A stretch of DNA of 64,000 nucleotides from Rhypophila decipiens (GCA_033297075.1 MU858095.1:153703-217702); one strand, 5' to 3'; numbered from the stretch's first letter, positions 45,272 through 57,359 are shown. Numbers and translations are program-made. Notes: a model not told the origin generated them from the sequence alone.

Positions 45272-46822
45272 TCACTGCTGTCTTGATGCAAAATGCTTTG
45301 TGAGAATGTCAACGATGGCGGTTGCTCCCGTACGCGTCGCCCATGCCAGCGGTGTCTTGCCGTTTGACGAGAGCTGCGGATTTTGCTGGGTGAGACTCGC
45401 ATCCGCGAGTAATCTGTGCATCCGGTATCCCCAGACATCGTACAATCCGTAGGCATTATTGATGCGGGGCAGCCCAAGCACGCTCGCCTCAGCATCAACA
45501 GATGTACCGAGGGCGATGAGCTCCTCCGCAAGCTGTCCTGCCCCATCAAGGTTGGGGCTAGTTGCGAGAGCATGCAACGGGGTCCATCCCTCGTTTGTCA
45601 CCACCTGAGCGCTGGCGCCTCGCTGGAGAAGAAGACGCACTACTCGGGGCGCGATGGCTCGTCCATTTTGGCCTGGGACCAAGGCACAGAGCAGGGGGGT
45701 CCACCGGTTTAAGCTAGCCATGTTGACATCCAGACCTCGATCGAGTAGAAACCCGACAATGTCTTCCTTTCCGCCCGCTGCGGCGTAGTGCAGAAGTGAT
45801 TCCCCGTAGCGAGTCAGCGAGCGGATGACGTTTTCGGCGTTGTTGCTGCAGCGCTCAAGACACAACAGAAAGATTTCAAGGGTGCCCGAGTACGCAAGGA
45901 GATGACGGGGCGTTACTCCGTCGACGTCCGGGGTCTCGAGGGATGCTCCGCGGTCGACCAACATTAGAAGAGCGTCCTTGGATTCCGGTAAATACCCCGT
46001 AATTATGTGAAGTGCAGTTTTACCGTCCTTGTCTTGCAATCCGGGGTTCGCGCCTTTCTCGAGAAGTGCTCTAAAGCTGCCCATTTGAGGAAATAGTGAT
46101 GTGGCCGTGTGGATGGGCAGAGTCGACCCGAGATTCCAGTTTGGGTTTGCGCCCGAATCAATAAGTCGACATACCAGGCGGTACTGACGGGGACCGTTAT
46201 CGGGTAGCAACTTCCCCGGTCGGCGGGAGGGAAACGCTTCGTTGGGGATGCTCATTTTGCCAACTGCTCCATCGAGAGCTTCTCGGACAATGTCGGCCTC
46301 GTATGGGATTCTGGCGAGCAACAGGGCAACCACGTCGTCGCACCACGCCCCGGCTGCATCAACCAGTGCCTCACGCTTCTCACTGCTCCACCAGCCATCC
46401 CACATGCCGAGAAAGTCGGCCACCATTTCCGCGTGGCCGTTTCGGGCAGCGACCACGAGGCAGCTCGGCGACCCGCCATATGGATGGTTCCTGGAGGGTT
46501 GAAATCGCCCATCAGGACCAACCATCTCCCAGAGCCGACGAGCCAGTTCACGTCTGCCGTACCGCGCAGCGGTTAGGAGAGGCGTGAAATGGGGGTCGAC
46601 GCTTCCTTGAGTCGTCGGGTCAATTCCCGCATCGAGCATCATTCGCGCCCCAGATTCATCTCCCGTCGAGATTGCGTGTTGAAAAGCATCGCCAATTTCG
46701 CGATTCAGGTCGTCTTTCTCTTCCGGGTCGGTTGCTGATCTCCAGACCTGTAGCATTTGCTCCACCGATTGTCCATCACCTTGTGCACGGTAAGTGTTGA
46801 GTGTCTTGTAAAAAGCGTCCAT
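45272..46822 (-). CDS. Ankyrin-repeat protein
   Basis: A single-exon gene of 516 aa. ATG 46822 (MDAFYKTLNTYRAQGDG) fits the protein start better than the upstream in-frame ATG at 46987. About eight ankyrin repeats are spread over the length: TPLLTAARYGRRELARRLW, SCLVVAARNGHAEMVADFLG, GKTALHIITGY, GVTPRHLLAYSGTLEIFLLC, ESLLHYAAAGGKEDIVGFLL, RWTPLLCALVPG, GWTPLHALATSPN and GKTPLAWATRTGATAIVDIL. No signal peptide or catalytic domain. Ankyrin repeats mediate protein-protein contacts; the partner is unknown. It is tail-to-tail with the five-LysM gene, so overlapping 3' ends are likely. Its presence beside chitinase and LysM genes may be positional only. Confidence 0.85.
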   Translation of the reverse strand: MDAFYKTLNTYRAQGDGQSVEQMLQVWRSATDPEEKDDLNREIGDAFQHAISTGDESGARMMLDAGIDPTTQGSVDPHFTPLLTAARYGRRELARRLWEMVGPDGRFQPSRNHPYGGSPSCLVVAARNGHAEMVADFLGMWDGWWSSEKREALVDAAGAWCDDVVALLLARIPYEADIVREALDGAVGKMSIPNEAFPSRRPGKLLPDNGPRQYRLVCRLIDSGANPNWNLGSTLPIHTATSLFPQMGSFRALLEKGANPGLQDKDGKTALHIITGYLPESKDALLMLVDRGASLETPDVDGVTPRHLLAYSGTLEIFLLCLERCSNNAENVIRSLTRYGESLLHYAAAGGKEDIVGFLLDRGLDVNMASLNRWTPLLCALVPGQNGRAIAPRVVRLLLQRGASAQVVTNEGWTPLHALATSPNLDGAGQLAEELIALGTSVDAEASVLGLPRINNAYGLYDVWGYRMHRLLADASLTQQNPQLSSNGKTPLAWATRTGATAIVDILTKHFASRQQ

Positions 46823-47407
46823 CGTGAGTGCAAAATGCGGGATTGCCGAGGGTAAGTTTTGTAGATATAAAGTTGGTTGCGACCGCAAGGTTGGTTGAAT
46901 AACAACAGAATACGGGAGTAGTGCTGTGTGAAAGTTGAAATCCAAGAACAGTGCCTGGGGAATTTTGCTGTCAATCGGCCCAGTCATGTGGCTGGCTCAA
47001 CTGTGGTTACATTGGCTTACGTAAACACCGCTCGGCTGACCATCACAGCGATTAAAGGATCCAACGCAATTGTGCGACTGCAACCAACGCTATAGTCGCC
47101 GTACACTCGTGCAAACAACTGCGTTGTAATTGCCTTATTCTGGTCAATTCAACGCAGTTTTCAACGGCTATTTCACCTTACTTGGTGGCTCAATTATCTT
47201 GTGTTGTGTTTAGATTAGTCGCGCCACGCAACGTTAAGCGAGCCAATGAGCCAATCTCAGAGCGAGTCTACGCCGAGAAGTGCGCCACTTCCTGTCAGCC
47301 AATCAAGGTTTTGTTGAGGTCGTTTTCTTGAGGTTCATTCTATGACCAAATATCTGGAAAAGGGGTAGAAAATAAAGATAATCCCAATTCTCACGGCAAA
47401 AGTTGTG

Positions 47408-47424
47408 CCCTAGGGTTAGGGTTA
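47408..47424 (-). repeat. Interstitial telomere-type box (minus orientation)
   Basis: CCCTAGGGTTAGGGTTA holds two and a half TTAGGG units in the opposite orientation to the boxes at 8011 and 24007, with an adjacent CCCTAGGG palindrome. Confidence 0.6.
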
Positions 47425-48870
47425 TACGTGGCGGCCCCACTAGTTTAAGTAATAAAACGGCACTGCTAGATTCGGTTGACAGGGGGCTTTTCGTCCTCTC
47501 TGGATTGTGTTCAATTGATTTGCCTTGGCAGCTTGGCTTTAGAAAACTTGGTTTGTTCGGAACCTTGATGGAGGCATTTTTCGTACCATAGCCACATTCA
47601 AGTTGCGTCATGTATTGGGAAGTGTTCCAGAAACCAAGAAGGTTTTATTGATATTAGTACAGTATCTAAACAAGTCTAATTTTCTCTGCTAGTATTTTGC
47701 CGATACTGTATATATAATATCCCCCCAACGGCAGAATATTGGTATCTGCCGTACCCCCACGATGAGCCCGACTACGCTGTCGAGAGTCGTCCCCTTCTAT
47801 ATAAATGTCTGCTTCCATTTTGATTCTGTCCAAGCCAAGCGCTACTGGTGTATCGCCGCTGCCGCGCTCAGGCGCTCCCCGCTCAAGGTACGGGTTACCC
47901 CCGGCCGAGAGGCCGCCGCTTCACTTTCTTCCTTCTTAATTGTTGTTGTTGGCAGCACGACAGATACCCTTTTTGTCGGCTTTGACTATGCCCAAGAGCT
48001 CAAAGCAGATGCGCATCCCTTTTCGAGTGTTGACAATTTCGGTGCCGCGATCCGTAATACAGCCGACCAGGTCGATAGTGTTCTCTTACACCTTCTCGTG
48101 TCGATTCCAGAGAACAGGAGTAAGACGAGGTAATAGATCCTTTGATCGGCGGTTGACAGCCGCGTGGACAGCGAAGTGCGAGAGCAGGGAGGCTCCGTGC
48201 CCCCTGTGGGTAGTAAGGAACTGGCCTGTGGCGTCCAAGCGTGTATAGCGACGTCCGTTTTTTATCCCTCGATGTCGGGGCTCTTCCTATCACACCGAAG
48301 CATCTCTGAACTCTAGCATTGCAAAACTGTGGTCGGGAGCGAACTGGCAACAATAGACGTCGATCGGGTAGGAAAGACGTGATAGCTGTAACCGTATGGT
48401 CTATATAGCTGCTTTCGTGTATGGTCTATTTAGACCGTAACCCTCACGGCTTCCTGCCTTTTCGTGTAATGATATTTGCGCCCCTTTAGTCCTGGACGCC
48501 AGTCATAAGTGGTACCCAATAATTCATGTCCCAGGGTCCCTATTGGGGTGAGGAGTGAAACAGTAGTTATCAGTCCCGTGGTGCTGTTCAGGATGCTCAT
48601 GCCACTAAACCGTAGCGCTGATTCTCGCGGCCCCATGTGGCTCGACCTGGTCGCCATCGTAGCCCAGGGCTAAAGAAGAGATAATGTCAGGAACGCAAAA
48701 GGCAAAAGACCAATGAGGGGGATTCCCTACATTTAAAGTGGGCGAGTGCCGCATTCAACTCTTTAGGACTGGCGGTGTTGTTCTAGATCGCCCGACTCGT
48801 GCAACATCGCCAACGGTCCGGGCGGCGTGGTATCGGCCGCTTGTGTGCATTTCGGTGGGGAGGACGCCCT

Positions 48871-48906
48871 TCTTTTGCTTGTCCTTGTTCTTTTGCTTGT
48901 CCTTGT
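48871..48906 (+). repeat. Perfect 18-bp tandem repeat, two units
   Basis: TCTTTTGCTTGTCCTTGT occurs twice in a row without mismatch. No gene covers it. Confidence 0.85.
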
Positions 48907-50492
48907 TCTGTATCCGCACATCAATGGTTAGCACATTACATCCTGAGCCCGAGTGAAAAAGAAAGGATGCCATGGCAAGAGTAACATACGTGCAGGACAA
49001 AGATGGAGAACTCAGTCTTCTCTCCCGTATAATTATGCAAGGTGTAACACTACAAAAGTAATAGTACAAATCTATATAAACAATTGACACTGCGCTCGTC
49101 GGCGGCAGTCGATGTCACGACGGTCAAGGTCGCGCCTAAGTTGTAGATGGCAGCGGAATGTTTTCTTGTGATCTAGTCCTCGACGATGTGGGTGATGATG
49201 GTGGTCGGAATTTCATGCTCGGTATTGTCGTGGCGAATATGTGGCAGCTGGGGGTACAGATTTGGAGAGATATTGAACGGTAAAGGTGAGACGGGAATGT
49301 TTTTGAGAAGTTGAGGCTTGATGGTCGAGACGCGATTGGATGTCGAGGAGAGTATCTGGGGGAGTCAACACGTTAGCGTTGATTAATTTCAAACAATATA
49401 GCGTCGGCTGGGCTCTGGAGGCTGATATTGTTGCGTGAATGGAGAGTGAAGGTACGTGATTGCGGAAGTGCAAGGCTGGAGAAAGTGAACAGAGGGAAAG
49501 AAGTCGCGTACCTGTTCTTCACCAAGGCCATCGTCGTGAAACCATATGGCTCAGGAAGACCGTGGTGTGTTAGAGATTGTCGATCCGCTAACATGATTTG
49601 TGCTATTTATCGTCGTCAATTAGGGAATTTGGAATTTGTTGTTCTCGCTGGAATGGTGGTTTGAAAGTGGGCGTTTGATTGTTTCGAAAAAGGAAGTGGA
49701 ACAAATATTTGTGCCGTCAGCTACTAGTCAAAAGTCCCTCAGCAGCAACTCGGTCCTCTCAGGCTCGCCGCTCCCTCCCGCCACTGGCAGCGGGTCTCCC
49801 CAGCAGCCCCCCGAGCCAGGAGCTCACCGCGCACAATCACGGACCCCGCCCTGACTTCCCGCTTCTATCAAATTCTTCCCTACCTAGCAAACCCTGCAGC
49901 CTGCATGACTCAACACTTTTGATAACTTGAATCGTTCACGTGGGCGGCCAGGCTGTTGCCAGAGAAGGAGCTTACCTGGTGCATCTGGCCCCCCTCCTTG
50001 TAGAAAGCACCTTCGACTGAGCACCCCACAGCAGTGACATGACTTCTCCGTCCAGCTCCTTCATGGAAGGTCTCAAGATGTGTCCCCAGTATTGTACAGG
50101 AAAGCTTTGAATAACGACACAAATCAGACCGAAATAGATGATGATTCTACTTGAAAATTGGGATTCCCCGTAAATGCGATGCCTTGGGCATCTACCCAAA
50201 CGTGATCAGTGACGGTGATGGCTAGTTAGTTTCTTGTTTTCAGAGTTCATTCTTGATTGGTGGTAAAGACAGACTCAGATTTCCCGTTCAGTCAGCTAGT
50301 TATTAGAATATCAAAATTTTGCTCATACAAAGGTCGGCCCTCCCTGTTCGTATATATCCTCCTAGACTTAACAATCTAATCCAGTTATTAGAATCCCGTT
50401 TCTCCAGTCAGTTGAGATTGCTCTTAATGGGAGAACTTCTCAAAATACTCATCAATCATTTTGCGAATTCCATTCTCACAAGTTCGACCGAT

Positions 50493-52391
50493 TCATCTCT
50501 TGCAAACGCCCCCATCGCACCGGTAACCACTCTTGCAGGGGCTCGATGTTGAACACGACCACCCTGTGTCTGTCAGTTCAGTTCATCTTCATTGCTTCAT
50601 TCTTTCGGCTGAGAGATGGAGGAAGGGCAGAGGGGAACTAACCACGACAGCCCCAAGTGCAAGGCTTGCAGACGCCCGAGATGCACTCGAACTCTCCTGA
50701 GCATGGGGTATTGGCATTGCAGGACTGTATATGTCGGTGATGATCTTGTTAGTAACGACCTTGGACTAAAACTCGGAAGATAACAACTGCAAATTCGGAA
50801 CTTACCCAGCCCAGACAACCCCATACACACTTTTGACAAGTTCCCGAGATGCACTGCAGCTGGTCCTTGCATGGGCTCGACGATGAGCACGTCCAGCCCG
50901 CTATTTCGTGGGTCAGCATTGCCGGGATGTTCCTCTCATGTTGCTTTGAGGTAGGAAAAGACGTACCACAGCCCCAAGTACAACTACTGCATTTCCGACT
51001 GCCGTTGCATTCCAAATCTCCCTGACACAGATCTAGGTGCTCGTGCTCTTGGTCAGCATACTTTTCCATTCCACAAACAGTCATGACTGTGGGTAAAACT
51101 CACTCTGTGCACTACAATCCCAGCCCAGACACCCCCAGGTGCAGCCTCCTCCCCCTCCACCGCCACCTCCCGGTCCCTTTCCGCAAGTCCCATCAGTGAT
51201 ACTCACACCTCCACTAGCAGTTCCCAAAAACTGACTCCAATCCTGACCATCCGCCAAAGGAACCCTTCCTGCCTCTCCAAGGACATTCTTGAGAGCATCC
51301 CACGCACCACTCGGCGACCCGCCAAGTGTCACGCTGACCTCTTTATCTTGACACCAGCCCTGGCACTCCTCATTGCCGGTCATGACGTCCCAGTACGTCC
51401 ACGGTATTCCAAGTGCATTCAACGCATGTCCTTGTGCGGTTATATCCTCCTTTTTAATCCCCGTAGCCACCTTGTTATACGCCCACTCCTCGGCCATTAC
51501 TAACTTCCCGGCAGCTTTCGCTCTCCCTAGGAGAGTTCCCGGATCTGAAGACGATAAAAGATTACACCAAGGCTGTCCCGCCGAGGTAGCCCCCGACGAG
51601 CGCGAGAAGTACCCATGCAAGGAAATGATGTCCACTGCTGGACAACTGAAAACTTCATCGGGAAAGTTATTCGTACCGTTGAGACCACCGCCTATGCCTC
51701 CCGTTGCGACTGCGATGTTAGGGGCGAGCAAGCTCCTAAGATGGGTCGACATGTCGCAGATCCAGCCCGTCCCGATCACTAGATCCTGCTTGTTGCCCAC
51801 GCCTGGTTCATTCTGCAAGTCGATGCCGAACAAGACCTCGCTGAGCTGGGACCAACTCCGAGTCCTCCCGCCGAAATTCTTGGATTTGTATGTTACTAGA
51901 ATCGTTCGCAAGCGGGTCTTGAAGGCCAGACGCAAAGAGGCATCAGTGTAAAACTTCCCCCAGTCCATGCCCTGCTGCTTCATGTACTGGCAGTAGGCAT
52001 CGCACGGCTCGGTATGGCCTGCTATCATGTTCGCGTCATGGAGAGATAACAAAACTTGCATCTGGCCTCCGGAGATTCTGTGGACATCGTAGAGCATGTC
52101 ATCGTATCGGTCTAGGATTTTGGTATCGAAAGTCCCGAGCGGGGATTCTAGATCGGGGAATTTGTCTTTGGCGTTTCCTTTCTCAATGTCGAAGGCATCT
52201 TCGGGTCTGACGAAAGTGCGGATTACTCGGACTTTGGCGTCATGGAGGGTTGAGATTATGGATCGGCGTTCGGTTGGGGACAGAGCGGCTAGGAAATAGT
52301 GGTTTACTCCGCCGAAGCTTGTTGCTGCTGCTGAGAGATGGATCGTGGCGAGGATGGCGGTGGCAAGGAAGATGAGGGTGAGATGGGCCAT
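50493..52391 (-). CDS. Secreted GH5-like (clan GH-A) glycoside hydrolase with exon-encoded Cys-rich repeats
   Basis: Five exons on the minus strand, 52391-51104, 51032-50967, 50900-50806, 50724-50643 and 50563-50493 (introns 66-81 bp), give 533 aa. A signal peptide (HLTLIFLATAILATIHLSAA) precedes a TIM-barrel enzyme domain resembling fungal endo-mannanase/cellulase-type hydrolases: SFGGVNHYFLAALSP, GIDLQNEPGV with the likely acid/base Glu, VDIISLHGYFSR, and KLVMAEEWAYN with the likely nucleophile Glu. A Gly run (nine Gly) then leads into four Cys-rich repeats of about 27 residues, with the pattern CxWGCxGWxC-x5-C-x5-C-x4-C, ending CDGGVCKR. Exons 2 to 5 each cover roughly one repeat. The repeats are probably a carbohydrate-binding or wall-anchoring tail; the polysaccharide substrate is not certain. 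Confidence 0.82.
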
Positions 52392-53297
52392 CTTTGAGGT
52401 CTGGCGTTAGGAAAGAAAGTTGTCGCTGGTTAATTTTGTGGACTGAGGGATGAATGACCCAAGTCGAAAAAGACCAGAGACCAACTTATCAGTTGTTTTA
52501 TACCTGAACTCAGGGAATAAAGTCTGCCTTGGGCGTAAGGAGCAAGAGCCTCAAGGAAAACGAGGCTCTCATAAAGGGGGGAACGATGTTCCACTGAGAT
52601 GCGGGGCTTGCACTATGAGTGAATAGGGATTGGCTGACAGCACTCAACATCGGGGCGTATATGCTATAATCTATTTGCGCGCGGCAAAGTGAGGCACACA
52701 GCTTACAAACCTCTTTCAGCCAGTCCTGGATTGAAGCCACAACGTCGTAGCAGACTGAGACATTAGGCAACGCTCAATGTATGTGCATCAACTTGCGATG
52801 ATATCACGATGCAGGTTGGGGTCCATCCCGAGAAGTCTGCAGGCAGGCTGGCGGCTCTAGTTTTCTTCTTCTTTCGGGGTTCCACAAAAGAAAGGGGTTG
52901 AGGGGCGGTGACAGAAAGAGGCCTTCGGTGTGAGAAACGGAATTTAAGGCAAAGAGGGGGAGAATACTATGGCACGAATTGGGGTCACAAAAGAGGTTGA
53001 AAAGCGTTGAATTTTAGTGGTTGGACCCCCTATACGGGCAATACTACCTAGGGACTCCCCCGCACACCACGATTACTGCAGGCACACATATGGCCGCCTG
53101 ACAGCCCAAACGCCACGATATGCGCGTTGTTTGACATTGTGCTTTTTCTCTCCAGGTCCTCTGGCCTTTCCGGGTGTATACAGCCTTTTTGCCTTGAAAC
53201 AGAGCGCTCTTGAAATATACCGATCTGTATCTCCTAATCCAACTCTATCTCACAAGAAATAATATGCCAAAGTAAGGCCGCGCACGCAACATCTCCG
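52392..53297. other. Intergenic region, about 0.9 kb, no supported gene
   Basis: Promoter of the GH5-like gene and 3' flank of the permease gene. No other feature was recognised. Confidence 0.55.
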
Positions 53298-55549
53298 TCA
53301 GCTAGATTCTTGGCCCTCTGCCGAGAGGCGCTTTTGAACCCAGTAGAACACCAGACCAAGCGCCCAGAGCCCTACCAAGACGAGAGCCTGTACGGGGGCA
53401 AAAGCGGCACCGCGGACCACGACAAATCCACTGACGAGGGAAAAGACGACTGGAATGAGGACAACCGGCTTATATGGTCTCTCCAGCTCAGGCTCGCGAT
53501 AGCGAAGAATGATGGCCCCCACAACCGTCAAGAAGAAAAACGTATATTCGCCTAGGCCGTTGAATGTCAAGAGAGCGCGGAAGCTACCGAGGAGAATGTA
53601 GAGAGCTGAGAGGATGGTCGACAAGAGAAGCGCATTAATCGGGGCGTCTGATGCTTTGGGTGTTGGGCTCGATGTCTCCTGTCCATTCTGAGTCGGGTGC
53701 AGAAGAGGACGGGTCTCATCTGCGGGTGTCGCTAGAGGCTCAAGACCGAGGTGTCCCAAGACAGCAAGAGGTTTCGGTAGCCAGCCTGAGCGAGCGGCGG
53801 CTACGGCCATGCGGCCTGCGACAAACGAGTTGCCGAGCAGGGAACCAGCGACGACGAGGCAGATGACGATCGCGGCAACGATCCCGAAGACGGGGCCCAG
53901 GAGACGGGTTATGGCAGTCTGTCAGATTGACTTGTTAGCCTTGAGGAAAATCAGACAGTGCAATTGTCGCAACAAAATCCCGATCGCCGTAAGAATTGGC
54001 AAGGAGGACTACTGTTTGAGGGTCTCTTTTCACCTCTTCATTCACAACATGTCTAATCAATAGACTTGAAACTGTGAATGAAGGGGCGCAAAGCCATGCG
54101 ATCCTTGCCAGTATACAAAGCTCCTGGGATGCTATAGGAAAGACATAGAAAACAACGAATATCTGGACGATGGCTATTCTCGACGATCCGATGGTAATTG
54201 GAACAGTGGGACTTACAACTGCGACACTGTCTGTGGTGGACACCACGTCCCAGGGCAGCAACACGTAGTAGGCTGTGTTAGCCGTGATGAAACAGAGGAC
54301 GATGGTGGGCAGGGCGGTGTTGATGGCCAGTGGGAGCTGCCGCTCTGGTGCCGACAGCTCCGCCGAGATGTAAATGGCCTGGAATAGACACGTTAGCAAA
54401 CCCGTCTCGTCAGGGATAGAAATGTCATGTCAGTGAAGGACAAAGGCGCATACCTTGTCCCATCCCGAGTAAGCCCATAGCGCTGCGTACAGTCCAGCAG
54501 AGAGGTGCCCACAGATCTCCCAGGCGCTCAAATCCGTCCAGTGGGTAATGCTGCCATCATGATTGAGGCTATCCCGGTATTCAAACCAAGACTTGGTAAC
54601 CCAATCACCACCTCCGATTTGACCATCTCTGTCGCCAAGCTGGATGATGACCACAACAACACCGGCCAGGACAAGTGCGACAATGGCGGAAAATTTGCAA
54701 ACGACGAAAAAGTTGTTGAGTCTGGTACTGGCTTTGGTATTAATCGAGTTTGCCAGGCTGACAACGACGAGAACCACGACCGAAAGAAGCTTGTGGACGA
54801 GAGAGTCACCCTCGCCAGTAACTCCCAGGGAGGAGTAAATACTCTCGACAAAGACAATGCTCAGGATGGCTAGAGTCGCCGGCATACTTTAGTCGCATCG
54901 CGTTAGTATTGAGGCCAATGTGATCTTATCGGCGCCAGCTGCTATCAACACAAGCATGAAAACAAGGTATATGTACTTACACCGCCACGACCCATGTCCA
55001 TGCAGCCAAAAAGCCAAAGATGTCGCCGTAGATATACTTGAGGTATGGCTGGACGCCACCCTCGCCAGGAATAGCAGTTCCGAGTTCGGCGACGGTTACA
55101 GCACCCGTCCATGCCAAGACGCCGCCGACCAGCCAGACGAGAAGCGCAGCGCCGGGGGAAGGGACATTGGTGTCGATAGATCCGGGAGAGGTGAAAACGC
55201 CGCTGCCAATGACAATACTGATGACAATGGCGAATGCTTCGACGGTGCCGAGATTTCGCGTGAAGGCTCCGAGTCCAGGTTGGGCAACTTGGGCTCCACC
55301 TTGACCAGCGATTTCGGCTTCGTCATCATAGCGACTCTGAGTAATAGTACAGGTGCTGTCCGTGCTGCGACTGACCCAGGTCAGGGGGGGATGCTCCGGA
55401 TCTGGGTTGGGAAGAGGAAGGTCCCTCTGATAGTCGGTGTTCTCCATGATATCGCGCGTGCCTTCAGCTTGAAGGAACTGGTGGTAACGTCGGAGAAATC
55501 TGGCTTCCCACATAAAACCGGGCGCACTAATGCGGGCAGGCGGTTGCAT
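53298..55549 (-). CDS. LAT-type amino-acid permease (APC superfamily, L-type/methionine-permease-like)
   Basis: Four exons on the minus strand, 55549-54981, 54886-54454, 54378-54217 and 53918-53298, give 594 aa with about 12 membrane helices. Introns are 94, 75 and 298 bp, the last far longer than any other in the window. The transport core starts LGTVEAFAIVISIVIGSGVF, the unwound helix-1 motif, with GGVLAWTGAVTVAELGTAIP in helix 2 and AYSGWDKAIYISAELSAPER, completed across intron 2. Joining exon 3 to exon 4 gives STTDSVAV-TAITRLLGPVFG, matching the family without gap. It should import neutral or sulphur amino acids at the plasma membrane; the substrate is not decided. ATG 55447 (MENTDYQRDL) is a possible alternative start. 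Confidence 0.88.
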
Positions 55550-56860
55550 CAGGGGTAACGGGGTCGGGTGTGGGCCGCTGATGTGGGGCAGCTGGCTAGG
55601 GGCGCAGTGTGGGTCTCGATTCGCGTATCGCGATATTTGAGGCTAATTTAGCGCCTGCTCCACCTTTGACGCGCCCTTGGCGGTTCTTTCTTCAGATTGC
55701 CGTGGGGTGGGGCAGGGTAAGTGATTATTGGCAGCCTTGTTGATGGTCAAACTGACATGAAGAATTTGGATCACGAGGACGGCAACTTCAGGTCGGTGAG
55801 CTGAGGTCTCAGAGCGTAACCGCCAATTATGCTGTCAGAAAATACTTGTTAAATATCGCTCGCTGTGTACTTTGTGGTGCCAATTTGACCAATGTCTCTG
55901 AGCCTTCTCAAGGCAGGTAGAATGCGGTGGGAGGTTCGTGTGAGGGATTGTTAGGAAATCGGTCGTCTGGAAGAATAAACTGGAGATCTGAAGATGGTTT
56001 ACCTCTATATCTCTAGTGGAGGGAATCAAAAGCCGGCTTCGTGTCGTGATGGAAGATGATCTATCCCCCTACATTCTTAGAACAATGGAAAACGTGAACC
56101 GTTGTCGAGAGCTCAAATGTATTGGGTGTCTGAGATTTGGTACTCTTCGGGCGTGTTGATAGCATGCTAGAGACTGATCCAGTTGTGGATGCCGATCAAG
56201 GAGATAATTTTCTTGCTTTCAAGAGGCAGTCGTGACCAGGACCATTCTCCAAAACACGCTCGAGCTACCCTTTTACAACTATGCTGCTGCCTTGAGAACC
56301 TTTGATGCATTTTTGGTTACTAACACAACTGATATTGTGCGTAAATCCGTCCTTGGAAAAAGCTTGGCCGGGCTCGGTATCTTCACCCATCTTTTATCCT
56401 TGCTCCTGCTCCTGCCCACGATCCCAGCTTTGTCCATTTCGGTCGATAGATTGTTGAGCAACACCACTCTTGACTCTGCCAATCCAAATTTCCTCAAGTC
56501 GCGAGCAAACCATGCCCAAAGCAGATTTTTGATGATTACATTTCTAACAAGAGCCTAAGGTCTGATCCGAGGAATGGGATGCTGATCGTCAGGCAAATGC
56601 CCGCGGATCTGTAAGTTCAACACTTTTTCGTCAGACTCCATCCTTTCCGAGGCTCCAGTACTTAGCTAACGCTGCAATCGCGAGCATTTCTAGACACGAA
56701 GACGACAGACCCAAGAGAGCACTGCATCTCTCCTGCCCCCATCTGTTAATCGGCACGAAACCCTCACTCGTCGAAGGACGTCTCTCTCTTCCGAAAAGTA
56801 TTTCTTCCTCCCTTCCACACAGCCACCGCACCAAGCAGCTTAGATCAATCCGACTCTCAT

Positions 56861-57359
56861 TCATGACGCCAAACGGACCTTCTTCGCCATCATCCGAAAA
56901 TGTTTCAGGCCGATGGTGCTAACTCTAAGGGCTTAGCCCCGATTCCCGAAGGAGACATCTCTCAATTCGACTCGAAAGATCATCCAGCACCGAAATTCGA
57001 AGCTCCAGGCAGACCCGGAACTCAGAGGGCCATTGGTGGTGCGAAACATGTTTCAAATCACCAAGGGCTTTTCTTCCCGGCTCTCTGGTCAATCGCGAAG
57101 AGAAAGCGTTTCTGGTTCCGCCTGTCCCCCACAAAAAGGTACGGATTCATGGAACACCATTTTTGTTTGGAAATATGCTTTGACAGGGGCCGACAGACGT
57201 GAAGACACCATGCTCCCAGTAGGTGGTGGTCCCGACGGAAGCCAACCAATCCCAGGAGGTGGTGGTCCAGACGAGAGTCGACCAATCCCAGTACTAGGTC
57301 GCTCCCACGAGGTGGTGGTCCAGATGGGAGTCAACCAGTCCCTGGACTCGTCGCCGTAA
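56861..57359 (+). pseudogene. Decayed frame with GGGPD-S-P repeats
   Basis: A weak coding-like stretch ends in three copies of a motif read as GGGPDGSQPIP, GGGPDESRPIP and, one base out of frame, GGGPDGSQPVP (DNA about 57224-57345). The frameshift before the third copy and scattered stops upstream argue for a broken gene. No homologue was recognised, and it may be non-coding repeat DNA. Confidence 0.3.

Larger units (their letters stand above)
46823..50492. other. Gene-poor region, about 3.7 kb, with small repeats
   Basis: No gene could be supported. Seen here: a telomere-type box (47408-47424); near-repeats TATGGTCTATATAG / TATGGTCTATTTAG about 48395-48435; an 18-bp tandem repeat at 48871-48906; and loosely gene-like minus-strand frames at 48000-48353 and 49213-49594 that lack motifs. 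The last might be a small two-exon gene (MALVKNR start near 49548), but the splice choice gives no recognisable protein. Confidence 0.5.

Noticed and set aside
48000..48353. Gene-like minus-strand frames in the 47-50 kb desert
   Set aside because: Some segments read like protein in different frames, but no family was recognised and stops interrupt each one.
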